A DNA stretch of 38,787 nt from Halobacteriovoraceae bacterium. Lineage in GTDB: Bacteria > Bdellovibrionota > Bacteriovoracia > Bacteriovoracales > Bacteriovoracaceae. This document shows positions 19,049 to 27,196 of the stretch, piece by piece. The stretch spans positions 1 through 38,787 of the forward strand of contig PASN01000002.1 of NCBI GenBank assembly GCA_002711995.1. The letters run 5' to 3'. Under the pieces are notes generated by a model. The model searched no databases. It saw only the letters and a program-made list of their open reading frames with translations, and was not told where the DNA came from. Position numbers and translations under genes: made by a program. Within the stretch, counting starts at the first letter, position 1. Each line of letters starts with the position of its first letter.

Positions 19049-22000
19049 ATGCTGAAACAAAAAACTAGTAGCGCGAAAAAACAAAAATCAATAAGGGTAC
19101 TCCCCCTATTGCTAGCGCTTCAAATGTTTATGCCTACACAGGTAATGGCACAATCTGCTGATGGTAGTAAAGAAGACAACTGGGTTAAAACCGCAGAGTA
19201 TTTAAAAACAGCAAATCAGCTAGGCCAAGAGTTTTTAAAACAGCACCAGGCCATCATGCAACAAAGAAACGCTCAGGCGCAAACCCAAAAGCTTCAACAA
19301 TCAATTGGTATCAATCCAGTGAACCCAGCTCAGCTACCACCTATCCTTGCCCAAAACGGATGTATGGTTCTTGAAGCAAGAACTGACAAGGTAAGCAGTG
19401 GACTAAGCTGTAATGCTCCTTTGGACAATACCCTATTTCAACAAGGTCATTACCACGCACTCTTTAGTGTTGCGGAACAAAACGTGAATACCCTAGAGAA
19501 CTATCTGACACAAGGCCATGAGAGATTTACCACTCAGGGCGTTGGGTGTTACGACAAAGCAAGAAAGCAGCTAGAAGCTCAACTAAAGTCAAGAGAAGTC
19601 CTTCTAGCTCAAATGAAAGAATCCATTGAAAAACGAATAGAAGCATTCAAAAAACTTGCAGAGAAAGACCTGGAAGAAATAAGAAAAGGCGACATTCTCT
19701 TAAATGGAAAAGATGCAAACAGTCTATCAGGCCAAGATAAAGATAAATACTCGAAGGCCCTAGAGGATTATAAGTTTGAAAACCAATTCCAGGATCCTCA
19801 ATGTAAAGCGCTATTTTCAGGCACGGAATACTCCGCTCTTGGACAAAGAGGTGGATTAAAAGGAATTGAGAAAACACTTAGAGCTAACACTGAAGAGATG
19901 GAAGCTGAAAGTTTCTTTAATAAACAAAAACAGCTTGAAGCAGAAATTAGAAAAATAGGAAACGAGGCCTACAGAACCGCTGTTACAAATAAAAGCATCT
20001 CTGTAGCTCCGGACGAGGTTCTTGGTGGAATTAGAACAAGAAACTTTACTTCCTCTTCCAAGGCCTTAACACAATCATTTAGTATTGCGGCAAAGAGAGC
20101 GGAAAAAAGACAAAACGAAATGCAAAGAAAACTTCTTAAAACAGTGGGTAAAGAGCCTGAGCTGGCGTCCATTGCTCAAGCAGTTGAATCAGACTCAGCT
20201 GACGTTGACCAAGCGTTAAGAGACTGGGAAAGAAAAGAAAAAAATTCATGTATGAGCCAGCACCTTAAAAATGAGTTTGGCGGAGTTGATGGTTTTATTG
20301 GAAAACTTGTTGATCCGCAGATCTCTAGACAAGCAAACAGAGAGGCTGACAGCGCATACAAAAACTATGTAAAAAGCATTCTTTCTGACGACAGATTTAC
20401 TGTTGAAGAAAAAATGGAAAAGATAGCTAATGATCAGCAAGCGAGAGGCTCAAGATACACTTTTGTAACGGGTAAATCATTCACAGTAAAAGGAAAGCTT
20501 ATAAGCGCTTCCACAAGACTGAGAGCTTCTGACCTTGTAACCCTGCTTGCAAGAGACTGTGCTGAAGGATTTAAGAGCGACCCAAGAGATGGTGGTTTTT
20601 CCGCGAAAGATAAAGTTAAGGCTCTAAGAAGCTACGCTTCTGGTTACAAGAAGAACAGACAAGAATTCGCTTCTAATTTAAGAAAAGAAATTGTTGAGGG
20701 CGTTCTTAACTGCCCTAGCGACACATCAACAGGCTCAGCTGTTGGAAGCTGTGGCAAAGATGCCACCAATGTAAACAGTCCAGGTTTTTGTGTTAGAACA
20801 GCTAATACATGTGCTTCAAGCGCTTTGGCCTGTACAGAAAAGGCCCAAAGAGTTGTTGAGAAGACCAGAAAACAACAAAAGACAATTGCTCAAAGATACA
20901 AGAAGAACATGGATAAGCTAAAGTCCGACCTGATTGCCGAATTTGAAATGGTAAGCAAAAACCTTGAGCAAAGTGCCAGAACAATTGATGGCCTTTACCA
21001 AATGGGCACTCAGTATGAAAAAGAAAACAGGGCCAATCCAAGTTTGACTCTTAATTTTACAGACACAGAGCTTCTTCAAGGAGTTGACCCTTCCCTAGTT
21101 GTGGAAGATCCGGATAAATACAAAGAAAAAGTATTTGCCAACATCAGCGCAGTTGAAAAACAAATAAAGAAGCATAGACAAGATGTTGTTAAAGCATATG
21201 ACACAGAGATAGCGAAATACACAAAGAACTACGGAGCTCAAAAAAACGAATGGGCACAAGTAGTATCTCAATGTAACTCTGCGATTAACAGTCACTATGC
21301 AGCGATGGAAGCGGCACAGAAGGCTGCTCAAGAAAAAGCAATGGCTGCAAACAAGAAGGCCCAAGAAGATGCGAAAAAGGCAAATGAAAAAATAGCTGAA
21401 GCATGTAACAAATACTCGACTTTCAAAGTAAACCCATGTCCAGGTTCAAGCTCTGGAGCATTTGGTGAACTTGCTGATGACATAGCGAGTATTGCAGCCT
21501 CCTCTGCGGATGTTCAAGCTGCACAAGATATCAGGTCAATTGTCGCCTCATGCGACGCCTTTGCGAATGAGTCTGGCGCCAATATTTTTCACCAGACTAG
21601 CACTGACAATAAAAATGCAATGGATCTCGGAGATTTCTGTGAAAAGGTCGGAACTAACAAGGAAATTGTCAAAATCGCTTGTGAAGATTACAAAGAGGCA
21701 CGCCAAGATAGGAATTTAGCAGGTAAAAACATTTGCGATGAAGATGAGCACCTCCCTACGGGCTACGATAAAATGGCAGAGAAACACATCTTTTGTAAAT
21801 GGGAAGGCGATGATTACTATAAGAAAAAGATTCAATATGAAAGTTGCGAAGACTGGAAATCTGACGCAGTCGAAGTTACCGCCCTGGACGAAATAAAAAA
21901 CGAAACGATACGAGAAGACATCCTTCATGCATCAGGCTGTTCAAAGAAAGGTTCAGGCAAAGATAGCCTTGAGCAATATGAAGCAGCTGAAAAGAAACTT

Positions 22001-22177
22001 CTTGGCTACTTAGCTCAATACCAACAACACAAGCTAAAAGATCAAGTTGGCCAAATAGAAGTGGCAGCTTGCGAAGCCGGAGTGGATTCTGATCCAAGCA
22101 TGCCGGATATGAATACGCCTGCAGCAGGACAAAATGGAATGATGGGTGTTATGGGCTCAGGAGTATATGGTTTTTAA
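19049..22177 (+). CDS. Exported coiled-coil protein of unknown function (1042 aa)
   Basis: I do not recognise a family. A signal peptide covers about residues 1-35 (basic start, LLLALQMFMPTQVMAQS, probable cut after A-Q or M-A). The mature part is highly charged and rich in Gln, Lys, Glu and Ala, with long coiled-coil-like stretches near 170-240, 280-380, 600-660 and 700-790 (AQKAAQEKAMAANKKAQEDA). Cysteines recur between helical parts, especially after residue 790. The C-terminus is a Gly/Met tail ending in GVYGF. It has a GAGGA ribosome-binding site and heads a run with the protease lipoprotein, 19 bases downstream. A structural or scaffold role in the periplasm or outside is a guess. Confidence 0.78.
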   Translation: MLKQKTSSAKKQKSIRVLPLLLALQMFMPTQVMAQSADGSKEDNWVKTAEYLKTANQLGQEFLKQHQAIMQQRNAQAQTQKLQQSIGINPVNPAQLPPILAQNGCMVLEARTDKVSSGLSCNAPLDNTLFQQGHYHALFSVAEQNVNTLENYLTQGHERFTTQGVGCYDKARKQLEAQLKSREVLLAQMKESIEKRIEAFKKLAEKDLEEIRKGDILLNGKDANSLSGQDKDKYSKALEDYKFENQFQDPQCKALFSGTEYSALGQRGGLKGIEKTLRANTEEMEAESFFNKQKQLEAEIRKIGNEAYRTAVTNKSISVAPDEVLGGIRTRNFTSSSKALTQSFSIAAKRAEKRQNEMQRKLLKTVGKEPELASIAQAVESDSADVDQALRDWERKEKNSCMSQHLKNEFGGVDGFIGKLVDPQISRQANREADSAYKNYVKSILSDDRFTVEEKMEKIANDQQARGSRYTFVTGKSFTVKGKLISASTRLRASDLVTLLARDCAEGFKSDPRDGGFSAKDKVKALRSYASGYKKNRQEFASNLRKEIVEGVLNCPSDTSTGSAVGSCGKDATNVNSPGFCVRTANTCASSALACTEKAQRVVEKTRKQQKTIAQRYKKNMDKLKSDLIAEFEMVSKNLEQSARTIDGLYQMGTQYEKENRANPSLTLNFTDTELLQGVDPSLVVEDPDKYKEKVFANISAVEKQIKKHRQDVVKAYDTEIAKYTKNYGAQKNEWAQVVSQCNSAINSHYAAMEAAQKAAQEKAMAANKKAQEDAKKANEKIAEACNKYSTFKVNPCPGSSSGAFGELADDIASIAASSADVQAAQDIRSIVASCDAFANESGANIFHQTSTDNKNAMDLGDFCEKVGTNKEIVKIACEDYKEARQDRNLAGKNICDEDEHLPTGYDKMAEKHIFCKWEGDDYYKKKIQYESCEDWKSDAVEVTALDEIKNETIREDILHASGCSKKGSGKDSLEQYEAAEKKLLGYLAQYQQHKLKDQVGQIEVAACEAGVDSDPSMPDMNTPAAGQNGMMGVMGSGVYGF

Positions 22178-22196
22178 TAATTAATAAAGAGGTAAA

Positions 22197-24857
22197 ATGA
22201 GAATGTTCTACGGAGGGGCCTTCAAATTCACCAAAGCAACAGTACTTGCAGTAATATTAGCAAGCACTACCCTTTTGACTTCATGCCAAGAGGCCCTTCA
22301 AGCTCCAAGCAGCAATGCAAGAAAAGATGCTATTTCTGGTGATTTCTATTACACTGGCAATGGCCTAATTTACGAAAACAACCCTATCATTGCCTCAGGA
22401 AACTATAATCTTGCAAGGCCATCTATGGGTGATTACGTTACAGCCAAGCATGTAACAGATGAGCCATCCCTTGAAACAAAGTGTTCTTACAACTCATCAG
22501 AAACCAGTGATGAATGTTTTAAAGTCTTAAACGACACTTCCACAACAAGTGTGCTTCAAGCAAACAATGGCGGATGGGACTATGGAGTTGGAACAGATGA
22601 GTTCTACCAAATAAACACCTTCTATCACGTTAATAAACTACTTAAAAGATTTTATGAGGCCTTGGAAAGTGGAAACAGCAATATTCACTTTTCTGGCAGC
22701 AATCTGGTTCCACCATCCTCCAAGTATGGGATAGAGAACACACTCTCCTTCTGGCTTGCGAAAGGACTTAGAGATCCAAATGATTTTAACAATATTCTAG
22801 GTGTTGAGAACTCAACCTTAAAAGTATATTCAAAATGTTACTTAGATCCTTTTAATGCATTCTATTCACCATCAGAAAATAAGGTATGCCTTGGATGGAA
22901 CGATAACAGCAGTTTCTTATATGCAGCTCAGGATCCTTCAGTAATTTATCACGAGATGGGCCATGTACTGGTGAAAGTGATGATGAACCAAAGAAATATC
23001 TCCTACAACATGCCAAGCTATCATGTGACTCCTTTTCAGTCAGACTTGGGATCTTTGTTTTACGACGAGGCCGGAGCAATAAATGAAGGTCTTTCAGACT
23101 GGTTTAGCTATTTCATTACAGGAAGAACTCACTTTGGAGAATGGGCACTCTGCAGGTTCTTTGACGCCTCAAGGGCATTAACTGAGGATGACCCAATTCA
23201 CAATGGTATGGTATCCAAGGCCTCAGGAGAAAGACTCTCCTACCCTGAGTATTTATACTATGATCCAAACAATCCAGATTCTAAAAGTGAAGATGTTCAC
23301 TACGCAGGTCAGATAGTCTCTCACTACTTAACGAGCCTTACCGAAGAGCTTAAGTCCACATGTTCAGCCTCTCACACAGATGCCGGCAATATGGTCTTAG
23401 GAGTGGTGAATGAAACACTCGCTGAGCTTGGAGACATGACAGGTAAAGGCAGTGATGTATTTGATGAGTTCATTAGAGGGAATGATGTAAATTTTGGTGC
23501 GTTTTTCACGAATCTAAATAATCAGCAGTCGTACCTATGGGGACATCAGGTAAATCCACCAAACTTTAGAAAGTTCTTTCAAACTTTGGCAAAAAACATC
23601 ACTTATCACATTACAAATAAAAGCTGCATTCAGTTCACTAAAGACAAGTCTGAAACCCTGCTCGACGAGTATGGACTACTTCTATTTAAAACCTATGGGG
23701 AAAATAAAAAGGGTGTGAAACTTACAGACTTGGGTGGCGGCGTAATTCAAAAGGCGGACACAACTTATCAAGACGCATTCAATGACTTCTTTACAAACTG
23801 TTCAAACACTACTTTCATCTACCCAATTGACAACTATTGTCCTCTTGGAACAAACACAACCGTAAATGAGAGCAATAGAAGAAACTCTGTATTAATCGCC
23901 AAGGAGTTCTTGGAATACCCTGAAGACAGAGATGGAGTGTCGCCAGCGTACATCGTTGATGAAAGATCCAGTATAGAACAACTTCTTGCAAATCTTCTGT
24001 ATGAGGGAAAACCTGTACAAACATCAGAAGGGAGCGCTGGAGTTGAGTACAACAATAACAATATTAAAATTAGCCCAGGTGAGATCGTAGGAATTAACCT
24101 GAACCTATTTAATAACTCAAACTCCACAATGGGCGGAGTGCACATCCTTGCAAATGACTGGGACCACATGAGAATGGATGACCTATCCTCAACCTATGTA
24201 AACAGAGTGGAAAATAGAAATGCTGCCAAAGACATAGCAAATTGGAGTCCATGTCAAATAGATGGATGGCCAAGCGTTGATGAGGGTGGCATCCCAAGCG
24301 ATGGACAGTCTCCTGGAAACTGTGACTATATCACTCGAGATAACTTTGTCATTGAGCTAGATGGCACCAACAATCAAAAATACGCTCAGGATGCTTCACA
24401 ACCTGTATGTCTGGTTCAGCACAGTTCTGAGAATGAAACTCAATGGGTATCGCAAGACTTTCACAGAAGAAGTGAGCTTGGACTGGAAGCATCTCAATGC
24501 TTGAATCCTCCAGGTTACTCTGGTGATGACTTCAATCCAAATGAATGTTTAGTAAGGTTTTTACCTGGAGCTGACCAAGCTGTTCTAGGAAAGATAAATC
24601 CACAAAAGTCGTGGGCACAAACTCTAACGGACAATTCGGAAACTGGACTTACTATTCAGCAAAACGCAGTAACTCTTCTTGAGGTGAACAAAAGAATTAG
24701 GCCAGGAACGACTTTTAACTGTCGACTAAGAGCTAGGTTCTCAAACTGTTCAGATTGCTTCGAAGACCCTGACACAGGTGAAGAGTATGCAGACTATGAA
24801 ATGGTGGGAGAAAGGCCATTCAAAGTTATTAACTTTAAATTTACAGTGGTGGATTAA
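22197..24857 (+). CDS. Lipoprotein with gluzincin zinc-metalloprotease signature (886 aa)
   Basis: A lipid-anchored exported protein: the signal peptide ends in the lipobox LLTSC (about residue 30). The catalytic motif HEMGH is at residues 252-256, and AINEGLSDWF places the likely third zinc ligand at Glu297, as in the gluzincin (M4/M36-like) clan. The preceding segment FYQINTFYHVNKLLKRF resembles the region before the active site in fungalysin-type proteases. The spacing between HEXXH and Glu (41 residues) is long, so substrate class is uncertain. The last 300 residues are probably accessory beta-rich domains with several Cys. AGAGG precedes the start; the stop overlaps the next start (TAATG). 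Confidence 0.82.
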   Translation: MRMFYGGAFKFTKATVLAVILASTTLLTSCQEALQAPSSNARKDAISGDFYYTGNGLIYENNPIIASGNYNLARPSMGDYVTAKHVTDEPSLETKCSYNSSETSDECFKVLNDTSTTSVLQANNGGWDYGVGTDEFYQINTFYHVNKLLKRFYEALESGNSNIHFSGSNLVPPSSKYGIENTLSFWLAKGLRDPNDFNNILGVENSTLKVYSKCYLDPFNAFYSPSENKVCLGWNDNSSFLYAAQDPSVIYHEMGHVLVKVMMNQRNISYNMPSYHVTPFQSDLGSLFYDEAGAINEGLSDWFSYFITGRTHFGEWALCRFFDASRALTEDDPIHNGMVSKASGERLSYPEYLYYDPNNPDSKSEDVHYAGQIVSHYLTSLTEELKSTCSASHTDAGNMVLGVVNETLAELGDMTGKGSDVFDEFIRGNDVNFGAFFTNLNNQQSYLWGHQVNPPNFRKFFQTLAKNITYHITNKSCIQFTKDKSETLLDEYGLLLFKTYGENKKGVKLTDLGGGVIQKADTTYQDAFNDFFTNCSNTTFIYPIDNYCPLGTNTTVNESNRRNSVLIAKEFLEYPEDRDGVSPAYIVDERSSIEQLLANLLYEGKPVQTSEGSAGVEYNNNNIKISPGEIVGINLNLFNNSNSTMGGVHILANDWDHMRMDDLSSTYVNRVENRNAAKDIANWSPCQIDGWPSVDEGGIPSDGQSPGNCDYITRDNFVIELDGTNNQKYAQDASQPVCLVQHSSENETQWVSQDFHRRSELGLEASQCLNPPGYSGDDFNPNECLVRFLPGADQAVLGKINPQKSWAQTLTDNSETGLTIQQNAVTLLEVNKRIRPGTTFNCRLRARFSNCSDCFEDPDTGEEYADYEMVGERPFKVINFKFTVVD

Positions 24858-25360
24858 TGAAGAGAAAGCACTACATTGCCTTAGGAATTGTGGCAGTAAC
24901 TGGAATTGTGGTTGGCTGGAAGCTTCTCTCAACCAAAGACACGAGAAGTTTTGTCTACACTCCCACTCCCTTCAAAGAGGAAAAGGTCTCTGAACAATCA
25001 GTTGTATCAAAAGAGACAATCAAAACTGAAGAGAAGGCTCCCGCAAGAAACGTGGCAAGCATTCCGGCACCTAAAAAACAAAAATGGCGCAAAGGCCTGG
25101 ACGCAAACTTAAAAAAGCATTTAAGCGCGATTGGAGCGAAGGCCTCCGTAAAAAAACTTGGAAGAAGAACACTGCCCTCAGGTTCTAAACATAAAGAGGT
25201 TCTTCACGTTTTAGTGTCAATAGACGCAGGAAAAGGAAACATTTCAAGCTATGAAGCGTACGTGAATCCCGAAAGCGGAAGTATTCTGAAAACTTGGAAT
25301 CAGACCAGGTTTGAAAATAAAAAACCAATGAAGCTAAGTCTAAAGCCTTTTAGGCCTTAG
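24857..25360 (+). CDS. Membrane-anchored PepSY/FTP-like protein, possible trans-propeptide of the upstream protease
   Basis: A 167-aa protein with one N-terminal membrane segment (about residues 5-24, IALGIVAVTGIVVG), a Lys/Glu-rich linker to about residue 75, and a compact C-terminal domain (80-165). Its end, SSYEAYVNPESGSILKTWNQT, follows the pattern of PepSY/FTP propeptide domains of thermolysin- and fungalysin-like proteases (Y-x-V-[YF]-V-[DN]-x-x-[TS]-G-x-[IVL]). It is coupled to the protease gene by TAATG. I infer an inhibitor or folding chaperone supplied in trans. The similarity is by eye only. It ends in TAG and overlaps metG tail-to-tail by 11 bases. Confidence 0.65.
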   Translation: MKRKHYIALGIVAVTGIVVGWKLLSTKDTRSFVYTPTPFKEEKVSEQSVVSKETIKTEEKAPARNVASIPAPKKQKWRKGLDANLKKHLSAIGAKASVKKLGRRTLPSGSKHKEVLHVLVSIDAGKGNISSYEAYVNPESGSILKTWNQTRFENKKPMKLSLKPFRP

Positions 25361-25365
25361 ACTTA
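25335..25365 (-). terminator. Hairpin within overlapping convergent gene ends
   Basis: Arms 25335-25347 and 25353-25365 pair over 13 positions around a 5-base loop. In the metG transcript every pair forms, one as a G-U wobble; in the plus transcript that pair is an A-C mismatch. Both stop codons lie in or beside the loop and right arm. No T-run follows directly, so a terminator role is probable rather than certain. Confidence 0.45.
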
Positions 25366-27044
25366 AGTTCCTGCTCAAGCTCTTTTACTCTGTCAGAATC
25401 AATTTTCTTAACAAGGCCTTTAGGCTTCTTTGCTAAAGTGACCATGTCTTTTGAGAAGAAGCTCTTAACCGTTTCAGTATCATTTCTATAAGCAGCAGTG
25501 AATGCCTCTTCAGACTCCTCCCCAAAGTAAGCTTTAATCTTTGAAGAAAGAGTTGGAAGGTATGGAGAGAATAACGCTCCAAGATAAAATGCGTATACTG
25601 CAGAATGAGCAATTGTTTCTTTTGCTGCCTCTTCATCTTCTTTTATCTGCGCCCACGGGGCTCTATCGGAGAAGTATCCATTTGCCTTCTGTCCAATATG
25701 CATCAGTACTTCAAGACCTTTTTTAATTTGAACTTGATCAAGGTGTTCATGATAGTTTGAGATCATTTCTTTAAGCTCTTTAGCTTCATCAGACTCAAAG
25801 AAGCTTTGGAAGTGCTTCGCTTCTATCCCCTCTTTCCAATTCTTATAGAAAAAAGAAAGGGATCTATTGATGAAGTTTCCGATATTGTTTGCTAGCTCGC
25901 CATTGATCTTTGCCTCAAACCCCTGCCAAGTGAAGCTTGAGTCTGTGGATTCAGGAATAAGCGTTGTAAGGTAGTATCTTAGATTATCAGAGCCAAACTC
26001 TTTAACAGCTTTATCAGCGTCAATATACCAGCCTTTCGACTTAGAGAACTGCTTCCCCTCAAGGTTTACATATTGGTTGGCAGGAAGCTCATCCACCGCT
26101 CTTGCTCTACCTGATGCGAGAGACATTGCAGGAAAAATGATTGCGTGGAAAATGATATTGTCTTTACCGATAAAGTTTGTGATTTTTACATCTTTATTTT
26201 GCCACCAGTCACTTAGGTAGTCTTCTCCAGTGGTTTTACATAGTTCTTTTGTATTAGAAACGTATCCAATTGGAGCGTCGAACCATACGTATAGTTTTTT
26301 ACCAACTGCTTCTGTAAGTGGGACATCAATTCCCCAGTCGAGATCTCTGGTAATCGCTCTATCAACCATTTCATCTTTTGAAAGAGAATCCACGAAAGAG
26401 TATACTGTTTTCCTCCAAGAGTCTTTTTTGGACTCAAACCACTCTCTATATTCTTTGTGAAACTTGGAGAGCATCAAATACCACTGATCCACACTTTTAA
26501 CTTCAATGTTCTTTGATCCACAAAATTTACACTGAGGATTTTTTAGTTTAACGGCGTCAATCCATGTCCCACATTGAGGACACTCGTCTCCTCTGGCCTC
26601 TTCATACCCACATTCGTAGCATTCCCCTTCAACAAATCTATCAGGAAGAAAGTTGTTGCAGTCTTGGCATTGGAGTTGGTCTTGAGCTCTTTTCTCTATA
26701 AGGCCTTTATCGTGAAGCTCTTTAAACCATATTAGAGTTTCCTCTTTGTGGTATTCTTCAGAAGTTTGGCCAAAATAATCAAATTGCACATCATATAAGT
26801 CAAAAAGCGCCTTATGGGTTTTATGCCACTTATTTACATAATCCTTATATGACTTTTTTGCCTTTTGAGCGTTCTGCATAATCGCAACACCATGCTCATC
26901 TGAGCCTGAAATATGGATGGCCTTCTCGCCGTTCATTTTACGGTGTCTTGTATAAATATCCGCTGGGAGATAGACACCGGCCATGTGTCCAAAGTGCAGT
27001 GGTCCATTGGCATAAGGAAGAGCTGATGTGATCAAGTGTTTCAT
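25350..27044 (-). CDS. metG: Methionyl-tRNA synthetase
   Basis: A class I aminoacyl-tRNA synthetase that charges initiator and elongator tRNA with methionine. The HIGH signature is HFGH at residues 17-20 and the KMSKS loop is FSKSKG. The zinc-binding region (about 130-180) has four Cys pairs (CQDC, CYEC, CPQC, CKFC), as in the two-zinc MetG type. The protein is 564 aa, without the C-terminal tRNA-binding/dimerisation domain found in some bacteria. I choose the ATG at 27044, which begins MKHLITSALPYANG and has AAGGA upstream; a longer frame to 27077 adds 11 residues not expected in the family. It is divergent from the helicase gene. Confidence 0.96.
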   Translation of the reverse strand: MKHLITSALPYANGPLHFGHMAGVYLPADIYTRHRKMNGEKAIHISGSDEHGVAIMQNAQKAKKSYKDYVNKWHKTHKALFDLYDVQFDYFGQTSEEYHKEETLIWFKELHDKGLIEKRAQDQLQCQDCNNFLPDRFVEGECYECGYEEARGDECPQCGTWIDAVKLKNPQCKFCGSKNIEVKSVDQWYLMLSKFHKEYREWFESKKDSWRKTVYSFVDSLSKDEMVDRAITRDLDWGIDVPLTEAVGKKLYVWFDAPIGYVSNTKELCKTTGEDYLSDWWQNKDVKITNFIGKDNIIFHAIIFPAMSLASGRARAVDELPANQYVNLEGKQFSKSKGWYIDADKAVKEFGSDNLRYYLTTLIPESTDSSFTWQGFEAKINGELANNIGNFINRSLSFFYKNWKEGIEAKHFQSFFESDEAKELKEMISNYHEHLDQVQIKKGLEVLMHIGQKANGYFSDRAPWAQIKEDEEAAKETIAHSAVYAFYLGALFSPYLPTLSSKIKAYFGEESEEAFTAAYRNDTETVKSFFSKDMVTLAKKPKGLVKKIDSDRVKELEQELKSKA

Positions 27045-27196
27045 GATTATCCTTAAAAATTGATGTTTGCTAAACAACTGATATCATATAGGACACGGTA
27101 TTAAAATACACCATGGTTTTATTTTGATCTGTTCAAAAACACGATGCTCGTTTATATTGCAACTGACCTTAACACACAGCTAAAAAAATACTATTT

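Noticed and set aside
19647-21364. Long minus-strand frames inside the coiled-coil gene
   Set aside because: They are reverse-strand shadows of a Lys/Glu/Gln-rich sequence, with no start signals or protein-like composition.
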